This document shows, in pieces, positions 1 to 10,975 of a stretch of DNA of 64,000 bases; positions within the stretch are counted from its first letter, which is position 1; each line of letters begins with the position of its first letter. The stretch is taken from positions 11,744,634 to 11,808,633 of the forward strand of contig CM053337.1 in assembly GCA_028583605.1 (NCBI GenBank), read 5' to 3'. Position numbers and translations under genes: made by a program. Origin of the DNA: Dastarcus helophoroides (Eukaryota; Arthropoda; Insecta; Coleoptera; Bothrideridae). A model generated the notes under the pieces. It did not search any database and was not told the origin of the DNA. It saw only the letters and a list, made by a program, of their open reading frames with translations.

Positions 1-1778
1 CTAATTTCCTTTAATCTTTTTATATTGTACATGAAACCAAATATGCTCTCATGGTGTTTAAGTGCCTCAAACCTAGGATGGCAGCTTGCGCGCACATTAT
101 CGACAATAACATAAAAATAGTTTATTTCGAAAATCTCTTTCGCATTCAATTCATGAGCTTCATCTTCCCCTTCATAATCAAAATGCCATTTTTTACGTCG
201 TCTTCTGACTTCTTTAAAGTGTCTGTCAATATCATTTTCATCGGCTATTTCTCTCGCTGTTACAAGGGATGACTGAAAACCATTTTCTCGATAATTATCG
301 AGCCAATTTGTGAATGCGTCGAGGTTTTGTATAGCCACATCTAAGTGCAGGTTTTCGCTTTGCCACATTTTACTGATAACATTTATCTTTGTAAGAATGT
401 CATACCATAGACAAGTGAAACTACAAATTCGTAGGTAGTTATTTCTTTGGCCTCTGCAGTTTTGCAATGATATACCTAACTGTTCTAATTCTGTGATTAT
501 ATAATTAGTCAAACTCTCAGCTGTGGTTTTTTCGACGGCTATGAAACCAATAAAATGTTCTTCAATTTCAGCTGTTTTTGTATTAAAAATTCTTATAATA
601 ATTGATAGTTGCTCAACACGAGAAACGTCGCGAGTACAATCAAGAATAATAGAGTAATATTTATTATTAATTATTTTTTCAACAATTTCAGTTTTCACGT
701 GACTTGCCATTAATTGTATGAGCTCATTTTAAATATTTTTACCGATATAGTGGTCATTAATCGTTTTATCTTTTACTTGTTTTAAGTGGAGTCTCAGCAC
801 GGGATCCAATCGGGCTATTAACTTTACTAAATCTATAAAGTTGCCGCTTGTCTCACTGGAACCTGAGTCAGATGGTAACTTCTCTCAATGACCCTTGAAG
901 GCCAAATTGTGAGATGCTAAAAAATTTACAATTGCGAGCAGTCGTTCTAAAATATCTCTCCAACGTTGCCTTTCTTGTTTAATTTGTGACTGAGCCAAGG
1001 AGTCAATAGTGGAACAGCTTTTTAAACCATTCTCTAAATTAATCCATTTCAGCATACAATCTTTGTGCTGTCTACTAGATTCGTGAGACTTTAGGTAATC
1101 ACCCAAGTGTTTCCAATCACACACTCCTTCACTTGATCCAATCTTTGTATTTTCTAGCCCGAATATTCGACACGGAAAGCAGTAAACGGCATCCTTTGTT
1201 TGTGAATAAATCATCCATCGCCTGTCAAGCTTTTCACCGTTAACTAATATCTTATTATAATGATTATCACTGAATCGCCGTCCATTATTATTTACGGGAA
1301 ATAACTCAACTTTAATCCGGATTGAACTTCTTAATACAATCTCAGTTGGGTCTACATCATCAGTAATTGTTATGGGCCACAAACCGGGGTCATTTTGAGG
1401 ATTCAGATTTTCTATTCCAGCAGTCATGGATGTAGACCTAGACTCAGGCTCAGATTCGTGTTCTTGACTGGATAGCGTTGACGGCGCCACCGGTGACCTA
1501 AGAGAGAATGATGTAGTTAATTCATCATCATCCTCGCTGTTTTTATTTGATGACCGCGGCGGCACCCATGATGTGGAAGGAATGTTTTCAGCTAAATCAG
1601 GATTAAAGCCACTTTCAGTTAATAAATGTTTCGTACAGGTTTCTTGATCATCACTTTTTATATATTTATATAAAGATCCACGTAGATTTTCATGTACCTG
1701 CTTTCTTTTGATAGCTCGTTTCCTTTTTGAACTACCTGACTCAAATTTTCTACCGACATCACGATCACGCGAACTCAT
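1..1778 (-). pseudogene. hAT transposase, ZMYM1-like, interrupted and internally deleted
   Basis: ATG at 1778. Residues about 1-130 are polar. A TTF-type zinc-finger region follows (IYSQTKDAVYCFPCRIFG, then a Trp/His-rich stretch near DWKHLGDYLKSH), then DUF4371. The frame is closed by TGA at 885-887, immediately after NLAFKGH, where relatives usually carry Arg; reading resumes in the same frame (SGNFIDLVKLIARLDP). A second in-frame stop lies near 729 before NELIQLMASHV. The first catalytic region (IILDCTRDVS) and the NCRGQ motif are readable. After NCRGQ the sequence jumps directly to a late portion of the protein (WYDILTKINVISKM), so about 170 codons appear to be deleted. The homologous frame runs to the window edge. 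Not functional. Confidence 0.8.
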
Positions 1779-1840
1779 TTCGTAAATCTTGTTTTGTTTC
1801 GCACAACCAATTAGAAATAATTTTTAAGTAGGTGTCGCAC

Positions 1841-1877
1841 AGTTTTTTTACACTTTATCAGCTTACTCAGTACTTAA
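1841..1877. repeat. Short duplication split by the piggyBac
   Basis: The segment TTTACACTTTATCAGC..TACTTAA just left of the piggyBac is repeated imperfectly just right of it at about 4056-4083 (TTTACACTTTTCCAGC..TACTTAA). It looks like a local tandem duplication in the hAT 5' noncoding region that existed before the piggyBac inserted at a TTAA. Confidence 0.5.
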
Positions 1878-4041
1878 CCCTTTGCACTCCAGCCTAGTAA
1901 CTCATAGAGGATACCAAGAACTCCAACACTATATTAGTTACAAGTACATACCTGTGATATAGAAGAAAAATGGAGTCGTTGCAATAAAACAAAACATTTA
2001 TTTCTTTGCTATTTTATAAAGAAACATATTCTAACTTATATTATAAAAGAAAAACATAAATTTTAGGGCTTAAAATTTCTTAAAGTTGTTTCTTTCGAAA
2101 CAATTACCCATATGCATTCGCGGTTTACTGGGGCAAGTATCACAATATTCCGAAGTTTGGCGTCTTTGTCCTTTGTTCTGTCTATTAGAACACACAAGAC
2201 AATCTCTTTTCTTGCCTTTTCGCATTAGGTGCAGCCTTTTGTCCAGTCTTGTTTCGTGTGTTGAAGTGAAAGGTCTTGATCGATCTTCGCGGAACTCGCC
2301 TACGAGTTGATCGACTAATCTCTTGACGTACTTCAAATGGGACACTGGTTTTTCGTTCTTGCTCTTTTTTTACACACTTATATAAAATGTATGCGTTTAT
2401 AACAGACATCTCCATTCCCCAAAAGAACATTTTCCTCCACCACTTAAAAGATTTTCTTAGGAAACAGTATGATGATGCATATTGATCCGCGCGATCAACA
2501 CCACCCATTGAAGCCGTGTAGTTAACAACAATTTTTGGCTTTTCCACATTTTGTTGTTCACCTTCTCATACAAATCTTGTTTTTATAATGAATCCAGCGC
2601 TATCACTGGTGCTTAATAGCGCAACCACCCTTTTACCTTTCCAGGACAACATCATTGTTCTTCCCTTTTTGTATGCGATTGATTTATTTTCACCGAATTT
2701 GGGTTTCTTTATTGGATCAGATTTGCCCTTGTGATTGATTTTTATTGTACCTGTTAGATGGCATTTCATTTGTAGTAATTCTTCCGCCAGTACAATGCTA
2801 GTATAATATCTATCTGTATCCATATGGTAACCTTGTGCATCTGGTACGTTCGACAATAATTTGTTATACAGATGCAATGGAATTCTGGTACTGACAGGCA
2901 ATTGGGGTTTTATAAGATTATCGGAGGTAATACTACCATAATATGCGAGAATATTGTACACATACCCAGTTTCTGAGTCAGCCAAAACGTATATCCGTAT
3001 ACCTCATTTTGTAGGCCTATTCGGGTTGTAGATTATAAAACTAATTTTACCTTTGAATTTTATTATCGATTCGTCCACACATATATCTTGTCCAGGTATA
3101 AAATATTCCGCAAATTTTGAATTGATATATTCAATAAAATTACTGACCCGTTGAATCCGTGTTCTGAGGTCTGGTTGTTGCTGATTTACGGTTTTTAAAT
3201 GTAACATCCAAAATAATTGGTTGACTCTTCCTCTAGTGAACACATTAGAAAAAAGTGGTATTTTGGTATTTCCACTAGTAGACCACTAATCCTGCACATT
3301 TGGCAAAACCATAGTTCCCATATTCAAAATTATACCGAGAAAGGCCCAAAATTCCTCCTTATTTGTGTCGCGCCATGTATGCCATATAGAATCTTTGGAA
3401 AGAGTTTTACTTCTCAATTTGTTCTTGGTGTAACCATTTGTTTCTGACATAATTTCGTCCACTAACTCTTCCGTGAAATACAGCTTAAATAATTGTAGTG
3501 GTTCTTCGATGTTGAAAACTTGTGGCCCTGGGACTTTATTTCCTGTTGAAAAGTTGATTTTTTGTAAGGGAATGTCGCTTCCCGTAATATCACTCCATGC
3601 ATTGCTGTCTACAGGTGATGTATCTTCGTCCTCTGAATCAGATTCAATAATTTCAATTCTTCTTTTGTTTCTAACTACTATTACGTCACTATCGTCACTA
3701 TCCGTCTCTAAATGATCTTCTAACAGTATTTCACTTAAATCGTCGCCAAGCAACGCAAAATCGATTCCACATCACTTATTTCACAATTATCGTCAAAATT
3801 TTCGCCTTTCATCTTCACTACACGAAGGGTTATAACGTTATAATTGTAACGAAAAGAAACTAAATAAAGCACTTATTATAATGTAAACATAATAAACATT
3901 TTAAGATAAACACAGACTATTTCGCTTACCTAACTGTTAGGAGCGCCGAGTCAGTAAAACAACCGTGTCGCCGTAGCCGCGACAGTGGATTTTATGTTAG
4001 GATTTTATGTCGCAAATACGGCGACAACGGAGTGCAAAGGG
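1878..4041 (-). mobile_element. piggyBac element A
   Basis: The ends are perfect 13-bp inverted repeats, CCCTTTGCACTCC (1878-1890) and GGAGTGCAAAGGG (4029-4041). They are flanked by the piggyBac-specific TTAA duplication at 1874-1877 and 4042-4045. Length is 2164 bp, normal for an autonomous piggyBac. The transposase is on the minus strand. It is inserted in the 5' noncoding region of the ZMYM1-like hAT. Confidence 0.93.
2070..3812 (-). pseudogene. piggyBac transposase, broken
   Basis: A PGBD4-like DDD transposase that would cut and rejoin at TTAA. The likely ATG is at 3812, with a small frameshift near 3765 after an acidic N-terminus. The frame from 3753 to 2185 is constant but carries three nonsense codons: 3286-3288 (after NVQD), about 3001-3003 (after NRPTK) and about 2563-2568 (TGA after TRFV). 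All three catalytic Asp positions are visible: CVDESIIKFKG, HMDTDRYYTS and MGGVDRADQY. One more frameshift near 2220 leads into the C-terminal cysteine-rich zinc domain (CLVCSNR..CDTCPSKPRMHMGNCF). The damage is mostly point nonsense, suggesting a moderately old copy. Confidence 0.9.
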
Positions 4042-4576
4042 TTAAAATACTATAATTTACACTTTTCCAGCTCACTCAATACTTAAAACACTATAAGAAC
4101 GTAATATTAAATATAATTGAAAGATATGTACGGTACAGCAAAGATTTTGTACCTCAAACTGCAAGCAAAATAATTCCAAGCTGACAAAAGTTGACGAACG
4201 AAATGAAACAAGGGAATTCCTCTAGCGACGGGGATTCCCCGAGCGATAGACGAGCAGAACATTATGTCCCGACTCCCGAGTCACAGACTATATAATACTA
4301 TATTAGTGTTTCAAGGCGCGATATTCAAGTACTACAAAATGAATTTATCAATTATGATTTGAATGAATGAATTAGTTTACTAACTTTATTTTAATTTACC
4401 GTTACGTCATAACCTTAATAAATAATTAAGAATCAAAATCAAAAGTTTTAAATAAAAAAAATATAGCTAAAAAAAATCTGTATTTTTTAAAATTTGCTTG
4501 ACGCAAGGCCCCTGCAAGAGCGAGGCCCCGGGCGATTGCCCTGTTCGCCACCCCTAAGGCCGCCGCTGCATGCTAC

Positions 4577-4970
4577 AAAATTCGGGGGTTGTTTTACGAT
4601 AACAAATTTGGAATTTACAATTCGGAAGAACTAATGTATTATCTTTTAAATTAATTACAGCATTAGGATTTTTAAAGGATCGATTTCTAAAAGCCAATCA
4701 AAATGTTTATAAAATTTAAACATAGAATTTTAATTTGGTATTTGTTTTAAATAAATCCGGGAAAGAAGTTATCATAGAAGAATTTCCTATACTTAAGCCA
4801 TGAACAGTTGATATCTGAAATTTATCTGGTTTAATAAATTTTCTAAATTTATTGCTAGCTAAATTTGGATTAACAAATGATGTTGAACTAGCGGTATCTA
4901 TTAAAATTTTTTCGTTAGTTATTGGATGTAAAATAAAAGGAAGTTCTGAAACATTGTTAACAAAATTCAT
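4577..4970 (-). pseudogene. Gypsy A protease fragment
   Basis: Aspartic protease of Gypsy element A, starting about MNFVNNVSELPFIL. The active-site string is IDTASSTSFVNP, with DTA where most retroelement proteases have DSG or DTG. It follows the gag stop at about 4976 closely. The frame closes at 4716 after FKTNTKLKFYV, then recognisable but stop-containing sequence (LKDNTLVLPN) runs to the hAT end at 4568. No reverse transcriptase remains in the window. Confidence 0.6.
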
Positions 4971-4975
4971 TAATT

Positions 4976-5529
4976 CTAATTTTGGGATATTTCTTGTTCC
5001 GAGACAATTTTCTCTAAAAAATCATTGTATGGGGAATAATTATCGGAACAATCAGCTTCTGATTCACTTAACTGATCATCGTTTTGCGTATCTATATTTA
5101 AATTATTAAAATTTTCGGGTAAAGAATGAAGTTCTTTAGCATTGAAGTTTGGATATGGTCGTTTTGGTGGTGGTCTGCAAGTGTTAGAGGTAGAGATACT
5201 CATTGGTGTAGGTTTTGGTTCGTGTTTAACTTGTGGGCTAATTCTGTTAGATAGTGGGGTCTGATATTGGGTATTTGGTTTAATGGAATGTTGAACATAA
5301 GAAAAATTATTTGGGGTTTCGTTCTTATGCAAGGGATAAAAATTGCTTGCATTTTTTGTATAGCAATTTGGTTTTGGATTGGGGAATTTATTTGGAGAAT
5401 TATTTGATTGTTTATTAAATTTCTAATTGTTAATTTCTTTCTGGTAAGTGTTAGTTAATAAATTTAAAGCAGTTTCCAAGTCTTTTGGGTCCTTTGTTCT
5501 CATAAGTGAACCCAAAGGTTCCTTTAGCC
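4976..5529 (-). pseudogene. Gypsy A gag, C-terminal part
   Basis: Continues the gag frame interrupted by the BED hAT at 5529/21646. It opens with LGSLMRTKDPKDLETALNLL, a conserved closing segment of Gypsy capsid domains. A nonsense codon follows near 5430 (after KEINN). Then comes a long, low-complexity tail rich in Asn, Pro and Ser (TPNNFSYVQHSIKPN, SNTCRPPPKRPYPNFN), ending in an acidic stretch and SEQEISQN. No CCHC knuckle is visible, as in many members of this group. Confidence 0.7.
5522..5529. repeat. Target-site duplication of BED hAT, left copy
   Basis: CTTTAGCC directly precedes the terminal repeat. CTTTAGAC directly follows the other end at 21646-21653. Seven of eight bases match, the duplication length expected for hAT elements. 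Confidence 0.85.
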
Positions 5530-5707
5530 CAGGGCTTCTTAAACTTTTTTATATAGCGACCCCCTTCAAGCTTAGGAAATTTTAAACGACCCCCTCCTCC
5601 ATATAATGAAATATATATTAACCGTAGATGTAGATGTAATATCGCACTATTTAATGTGCATACAATGTAAATAAAATAAGGATTAAAGAATACGAACCCA
5701 TTCATTT

Positions 5708-5709
<2 letters not shown>

Positions 5710-5739
<30 letters not shown>
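5710..5739. repeat. (AT)n microsatellite
   Basis: About 15 AT dinucleotides in the 3' noncoding part of the BED hAT. Shorter TATA runs occur near 5800. Confidence 0.95.
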
Positions 5740-5742
<3 letters not shown>

Positions 5743-6422
5743 GGAAACGTTGACCGGATATCGGTCGTAATAAAACACAATAAATAGAATGACATAAAAT
5801 TATATATATATATTTATTCAATAGAAAAAATAAACTTTTGTAACAATTTTTTTATAAGAAAACAAAACTATATCTATATATTCAATAGAAAAAATAAACT
5901 TTTGTAACAATTTTTTTAATAAAAACATATTATTAACATCAAACAATATTAATGTGACGGATGTGATTGTTTATTTTTACACAAATAATTAAATCTAGGC
6001 TCAATTTGAGTTAGTGCAGATCGTAATAAATTTTCAACGTTTATTTTAATAACGGTATTTTGATTTTATGTAAGTTAATGTGGAAAAGGCTGATTCACAT
6101 AAATATGTTGTACAAAATGGCAGTAATTTGTTCATTGCCATTTCCGATAGTAGGGGATATTCTGATTTGATTTCTATCCAAAATTCATGCACAGGCACTT
6201 GAGAAAATCTAAGTCGCAAGGTAGTATCACTTGTTAACTTGGCAAATTCTTCTTGTGCTTTTAAGTTTAAAAAATTAATTTCTTCCATTTCAATTGAAAA
6301 TGGATTGCAAATCCATTGTTGTATATCGATATCATTGGGAAAATACCTATGCATGTAAACTTCCATATCCTTCAAATGATTAACTATAATTTTTGTTATA
6401 GGAGTATCTTTTTTTGAAATAT

Positions 6423-6761
6423 TGTTACTAATTATATGTAAGGTAATGTAATATAGATTAATAATTAGGAATGATAAGACCGATGAACTTAGGTTGTAGA
6501 CCTTTGTAATCGTTAATAGTGTGTAAGCAAAATAAGTTTGTCGGTCTAGATTTGTTGCCGTAATATTGTAAAAACTCTAATAATGATGCTTCAGCAAATT
6601 GTGTAAGTGCAATGCACATTATTGGGGTTTATAGAAGTCAAGAACCGGCACTTGACCATCAGCAATGTAATAGACTAGTCAAGATATAATATAGTTTTTA
6701 ATTTAATTAGATTGAAGTCTTTTTTTAACAAGTAACATTCAAGTGACCACAAACGGGATCA
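6423..6761 (+). repeat. Putative 5' LTR of the 412-like element
   Basis: Begins TGTTAC at the hAT junction and ends before the primer-site string at 6767. No second copy exists to confirm the borders, so they are inferred from the TG start, a CA near 6761 and the TGGCG primer motif. Confidence 0.45.
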
Positions 6762-6766
6762 TTATA

Positions 6767-6784
6767 TGGCGATCCTGCTAGCAG
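6767..6784 (+). promoter_or_regulatory. Primer binding site of the 412-like element
   Basis: TGGCGATCCTGCTAGCAG has the TGG start complementary to a tRNA CCA end. The tRNA identity is not clear to me. Confidence 0.5.
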
Positions 6785-6822
6785 TTCTGGAGACCAAATT
6801 CGCCGGTTAGTAAAAAATTAAT

Positions 6823-7050
6823 ATGGCAGGCAACACTGTTAGCAAGGAAAAAAAAGAAGATATAATTATTTCCCAGTCTGGAATAAATGGAACATCAACA
6901 TCAAGCGAAATCACTGTAAAGGATGTTTGTGTGATAGCCGTTTTAGTACTGGCTGCAATTACCATTGTGCTATATATTTGGGGTAGGTGTAAAAAATTTC
7001 TAAAAAAGAAAATACGTCAAGAAATAGCCGCATCCCAGGAAAAAATTTAA
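6823..7050 (+). CDS. Small leader-region membrane protein of the 412-like element
   Basis: 75 codons from the ATG at 6823, ahead of gag. The N-terminal half is polar (MAGNTVSKEKKEDI). A hydrophobic segment at about residues 30-52 (VCVIAVLVLAAITIVLYIWG) is followed by a Lys/Arg-rich cytosolic-like tail (RCKKFLKKKIRQE). This predicts a single-pass membrane peptide. As I recall, 412/mdg1-group elements carry short leader ORFs of this kind with no settled function. The frame is open even though the rest of the element is truncated. Confidence 0.6.
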   Translation: MAGNTVSKEKKEDIIISQSGINGTSTSSEITVKDVCVIAVLVLAAITIVLYIWGRCKKFLKKKIRQEIAASQEKI

Positions 7051-7230
7051 GAAGCAGAACAGCAGCATGGAAAATACACTTATCCAGAAGTTGATAGAAG
7101 TTACAAGTGAGTAAAAGAGACCAAACAAAAATAAACCGGTGAGTGTTTTATTTAAAGAAACTTAGTGACAGTGTAAGAAATAAAAACAGTAGTAATATTT
7201 AAATTAGTAATTAAAATAAGTTAGAATGAC

Positions 7231-8487
7231 ATGGTTAATGAAAAACATTTTCAATATGTATTAGAGGAATTAAGAGTATTTCACAGGAATTTAGGTAAAG
7301 ATAATCATGAGAGACGTAAAAATATAAAATTGTGTAACCATAAGTTTAAAAAAGTAAGAAGTTTGGAAGAAGAATATGAACAACTCAAATTAGAATTTAA
7401 TAGTCAGAAGAATGATGAACAAATATTTAAGTTAGTAAAACAATGTGCAGAAAATATAGACAGATATTTTAATGATATTAAAACTATTTTAAGGAATCGG
7501 TCAAAAGATTATCAAGTGGAAGAAACTGAATCAATTATTTCAAATTCATCAGAAGATTCAGATTCTTTCAATATAAAAATGACCGAAAAGTTTGACTTAA
7601 AAACCGCGGCTTCTCTCTTACCGTCAATGGATGGTACAGAGGAAACGGTAAAAAAGTTAATCGACGCCATTTCCTTTTATGAAACAATTCTTACGGAAGA
7701 TAGTAAACCCTTACTGATTAATTATATATTAAAAACCAAATTGACTGAAAATGCTAAGATTCGCCTTAAATATAATTATCATGATTGTGCAACTTTAGTT
7801 AAAGATTTAAAAAGCAATTATATAACAAAAACTTCTGCCACTGTTTTATCTAATCAATTAGCAACAATTCGCCAAAATGGTAAGTCAATCGAAGAATTTG
7901 GTAAATGTGTAGAAGATCTTATGGCAAAATTGACTTTGTCTCAAGCGAATGATGATGACCAAGCTGCAAGAATTTTGGGACCAATAAACGAAAATTTTGC
8001 AATCAGCTCGTTTGCTAACGGTTTAAGTTGCAACGAACTACGAACAATAGTAAAAGCGCGAAATTACATAACGTTAGGTGAGGCTATTCGCGGTGCAAAA
8101 GACGAAGAAACCCAGGTGCCAACACGAAATCAGGTACTTCATTTGCGGGGTCGTTTAAATTTCCAAAACAATTTTCATGGTAGCAGTTATCAAGATTTTA
8201 GAGGTCGTGGTAGATATATATCAAATTCTTCAGCTACTCACTATAGAAGTGGTAATGGTCAAAATTATTGCAGGGGTTACAATAACCGAGGCAATCGAGG
8301 TAATAATAATTACAGAAACAGGGGAAACTTTTGCAGATCGAGAGGTAACCGAAGTAGTAACCAAAGTTTCGGTAGGAATTCTAACAGGAAAAATGTTTCT
8401 GCATATTGCATGACTGACAGTCAGGAAAGTGACATAACTGCTAATGCATCAAATGCTCCAGTGAAAGGAACGTTTTTTCGTGAATAA
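7231..8487 (+). CDS. gag of the 412-like element
   Basis: 418 codons from the ATG at 7231, uninterrupted. Residues about 10-90 are charged and helical. The capsid-like region (FDLKTAASLLPSMDG, then NGKSIEEFGKCVEDLMAKL and ISSFANGLSCNELRTIVKARNY) spans about residues 115-290. The C-terminal 100 residues are rich in Arg, Gly, Asn and Tyr (RGRGRYISN, RGNRGNNNYRNRGNF) and would bind nucleic acid in place of CCHC knuckles, which are absent. This layout is typical of mdg1/412-group gag. It overlaps the protease frame by 8 bases. Confidence 0.75.
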   Translation: MVNEKHFQYVLEELRVFHRNLGKDNHERRKNIKLCNHKFKKVRSLEEEYEQLKLEFNSQKNDEQIFKLVKQCAENIDRYFNDIKTILRNRSKDYQVEETESIISNSSEDSDSFNIKMTEKFDLKTAASLLPSMDGTEETVKKLIDAISFYETILTEDSKPLLINYILKTKLTENAKIRLKYNYHDCATLVKDLKSNYITKTSATVLSNQLATIRQNGKSIEEFGKCVEDLMAKLTLSQANDDDQAARILGPINENFAISSFANGLSCNELRTIVKARNYITLGEAIRGAKDEETQVPTRNQVLHLRGRLNFQNNFHGSSYQDFRGRGRYISNSSATHYRSGNGQNYCRGYNNRGNRGNNNYRNRGNFCRSRGNRSSNQSFGRNSNRKNVSAYCMTDSQESDITANASNAPVKGTFFRE

Positions 8488-9175
8488 TGAAAAGAAAAGT
8501 GAGGTACTTTTGAATGTTTTTGGATTGAATGTTGTGCGAATGAATTATGATGGTTCGGATGTATTGTTTTTGTTAGATACAGGTGCAACTGTTAGTGTAT
8601 TTTTTCAAGAACATCTTTCACATAATCAAGTTATAAATTACAAGAATAAAGTTAAAGTAACTGGAATATCAGGTCATACTTTTTCGCAAGGCTCAGCAAA
8701 TATATCTTTAAATGTAGGTCATGAAACTATATGTCATGAATGTTTGCTGTTAAATAGTTTTGCAGAAAATGTTCATGGTATTTTAGGTTCAGATTTTTTC
8801 CAAATTTATAAAGCCAAAATTGATTTCGAAAAATTTTTGTTTACGTTGCATTACAAAGAACTTGAAATTAATTTACCAATGGAATCTAAACATAATGTTT
8901 GCACTGTACTTCCGGAAAGATGCGAGGTAATCAGACATTTCGAAGTGGAAGTAAAAGAAGATTGTGTGATTTTACCCTCAGAAGTATGTGAAGGAGTGTT
9001 TGTTGCAGGAGCATTAGTTAAGCCTAATTGTAAGCAGATACCTGTGAGAATTCTTAATACAAGAGATGAGGAAGTTTGTATAAAGAACTTTTCTCCTAAA
9101 TTAGACAAATTATCAAACTACGACTTGTGTCAATTTCCAGATAAAAATAGTGCTTTGTTTTATACTCGTCAGTAA
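8480..9175 (+). CDS. Aspartic protease, start of pol, of the 412-like element, truncated
   Basis: Frame +1 relative to gag, overlapping its last bases; a TTTTTTC run at 8473-8479 is a plausible slip site. The active site is FLLDTGATVSVFF (residues about 30-42) and a second flap/C-terminal region is HGILGSDFFQIYKAKIDF. A linker follows (ILPSEVCEGVFVAGALV, FSPKLDKLSNYDL) that in relatives leads into reverse transcriptase. It ends at 9175 at the truncation boundary, so the stop is contributed by the junction. The first codon used here is GTG; a free start is unlikely. Confidence 0.7.
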   Translation: MNNEKKSEVLLNVFGLNVVRMNYDGSDVLFLLDTGATVSVFFQEHLSHNQVINYKNKVKVTGISGHTFSQGSANISLNVGHETICHECLLLNSFAENVHGILGSDFFQIYKAKIDFEKFLFTLHYKELEINLPMESKHNVCTVLPERCEVIRHFEVEVKEDCVILPSEVCEGVFVAGALVKPNCKQIPVRILNTRDEEVCIKNFSPKLDKLSNYDLCQFPDKNSALFYTRQ

Positions 9176-10538
9176 ATGGAAACATTTAGAGCGATCCACT
9201 TTCCACTCTGTTCTTCCATATAAGAATTTTTTTAACAAAGGCCTCAAGTTTATTTTTTAACATAAACATATTAACGTAGACTCCCTGCATTGATAAATTC
9301 ATATCATTGATTTTATCAAAAATATCTGCCAAATAGCATAGCTTGAGAAGCCATAAATTATCTTGAAAATAATCGGCCAAATTAGAATTTTGCTCTGTTA
9401 GAAATATAAGAACTTCATCTTTTAAAGTTAATAATCGTTTCAAACTTCGACCTCTTGATAGCCACCTAACTTCAGCATGTAGCAATAAACTTGTATAATC
9501 CGAATCCATATCAATGCACAAATTTTTAAACAATCGACTATTAAGTGCTCGACTTTTAATAAAGTTAATGATTTTGACTGCATCAAAAAACACAGTGTTT
9601 AATTCTGGTGCATTTTTTTTTAACAACAAGTCTCTCGGTGAATCATACAATGAGTAAATGTAATATGATCATTTCCAGCTTTAACAAATGCTGTAAAACC
9701 AAGATCTTGTCCGGTCATTGCTGCAGCACCGTCCGTGCACACACCAACACAATTTTTCCAATTTAATCCTTCTTTTTCAAAAAACTCATTTACTTTTTTA
9801 TATATATCTTTTCCACGAGTATGACCTTCCAGAGGACGACAAAACAGTATATCTTCATGAATGCTTCCCTCATAAATATATCTTACAAAAAGTAACAACT
9901 GTGCCATTTTTGAAATGTTTGTCGACTCGTCCAGTTGTATTGCAAACTTTGAGCTGTCTTTAAGCCTCATGAGAAGCTGTTGAAATTGATCATTGCTAAT
10001 GTCTGAAATTCTTTTGGACACAGTGTCATTTGATAATGGAATTTTACTAATTTCAGCAGCATACTGTTTTCCATGAACAATTTCAGACATTCTTATAGCT
10101 GCAGGTAGTAAAAGTTGCTCTCCAATAGTAAAAGGCTTTTTCGTTTTTGCTGTCAAATACGAAACTTCATACGATGCCAATAGATATTTATCATTCAAAG
10201 TAACATACTTCTCCAAAGTGTTCTTTTCTTTATTTGATGTTTGCAAAAGACGCTCAAAATATTCTATTGGCTTTTTTGATAACGTTGCATGTTTAGTATT
10301 CAAATGTCGTTGCAGTTTTGACGGTTTCATGCTTTCTGCAGCCAAAACTTCTTTGCAAATTAAGCACACTGGCTATTCTTCATTGTTGTGAGAAGAGCAT
10401 GTGAAGCCATACTGCAAATATGATTCGTCATATTTTCTTTTTTTTTGTTTTGCTAGAAGTCGGATTTGAAGCACTGCAACTTGGTTGTGACGGCGTGGCA
10501 GACTTATTAGTTGGAATTTTAATTAGCCATTTATCCAT

Positions 10539-10975
10539 GATGGTTAAATAATAATAAATAATTAAACAAAATGTAGTTGAACTTTAACGTAATAATTAAA
10601 AACACCAACTGAAAATTACACAGTAAATACACACATGTCACTACGAAGACAAAGCTGAGTCCAAACTGAAGTACAAACAGAAAAATAACTACACTCGAAT
10701 TTTTACCAGTGCAATGACAACAAATTACGATCAGATCAACCCCGACGCATGGCGTGTTCAAAGTGTGCAGCGCACAAAGGCACCGTATCACAAAGACGCC
10801 GAAAAAGAAGCTTTCATTTAATTTTTTTTATTATTCTTTTATAAAAATAATATGCCGATTCGCCTAGCCTAGCTTGATTATGCTTCCGTATTGTATGTGT
10901 AAGCTGTAAGGCGACGCGGCGTCTGGGTACTTATAATCACTAAGTTATCTTGCAAACACTGACGCCGGCGGTCAG
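10539..10975 (-). other. 5' noncoding region of the BED hAT
   Basis: Between the transposase ATG and the left border of the Jockey-like insertion. AT-rich, with no credible protein. The exact boundary with the non-LTR element near 10975 is not clear, because I could not identify its target duplication. Confidence 0.5.

Larger units (their letters stand above)
1..4568 (-). mobile_element. hAT transposon, ZMYM1-like, left part outside window
   Basis: A hAT-superfamily DNA transposon read on the minus strand. Its 5' end is at 4568, where the minus strand begins CAGCGGCGGCCTTAGGGG, a terminal repeat style typical of hATs that encode ZMYM1-like (TTF finger, DUF4371) transposases. Bases 4569-4576 would be one copy of the 8-bp target duplication; the other copy and the 3' end lie left of base 1. 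The element sits inside the protease/pol region of a minus-strand Gypsy element, and itself contains a piggyBac at 1878-4041. Family assignment rests on the coding region at 1-1778. Confidence 0.75.
6423..9176 (+). mobile_element. 412/mdg1-like LTR retroelement, 3' truncated
   Basis: Plus-strand element inserted in the BED hAT transposase. It has a putative 5' LTR (about 6423-6761), a primer-site-like TGGCGATCCTGC from 6767, a small membrane ORF, gag and protease. It stops where reverse transcriptase should begin; there is no RT, RNase H, integrase or 3' LTR. hAT coding sequence resumes immediately after 9176, with a short stretch of hAT also missing, so one deletion probably removed the 3' half plus some hAT sequence. 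Confidence 0.7.
5949..10538 (-). pseudogene. hAT transposase, ZBED5/SCAND3-like, interrupted
   Basis: ATG at 10538 (MDKWLIKIPTN). A BED zinc finger follows: YGFTCSSHNN..PVCLICKEVL..LQRHLNTKH, carrying a frameshift in an A-run near 10440 and a TAG near 10372. The RNase H-like core follows (AIQLDESTNISKMAQ, CVGVCTDGAAAMTG, THCMIHRETCC), then a frameshift near 9640 and more core (SLLLHAEVRWLSRGRS). A stop is at 9186 just before MFP, where an LTR element interrupts the gene. Beyond it, 6422-6046 resumes (MKDMEVYMHRYFPND) to the dimerisation motif LCESAFSTLTYIKSKYR. A final frameshift leads to the natural end near 5949 (CKNKQSHPSH). Dead copy. Confidence 0.85.

Noticed and set aside
5451..5795. 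114-codon minus-strand open frame
   Set aside because: It spans the Gypsy A/hAT border and the AT microsatellite (YIYIYIYIYI); an artefact of the junction.
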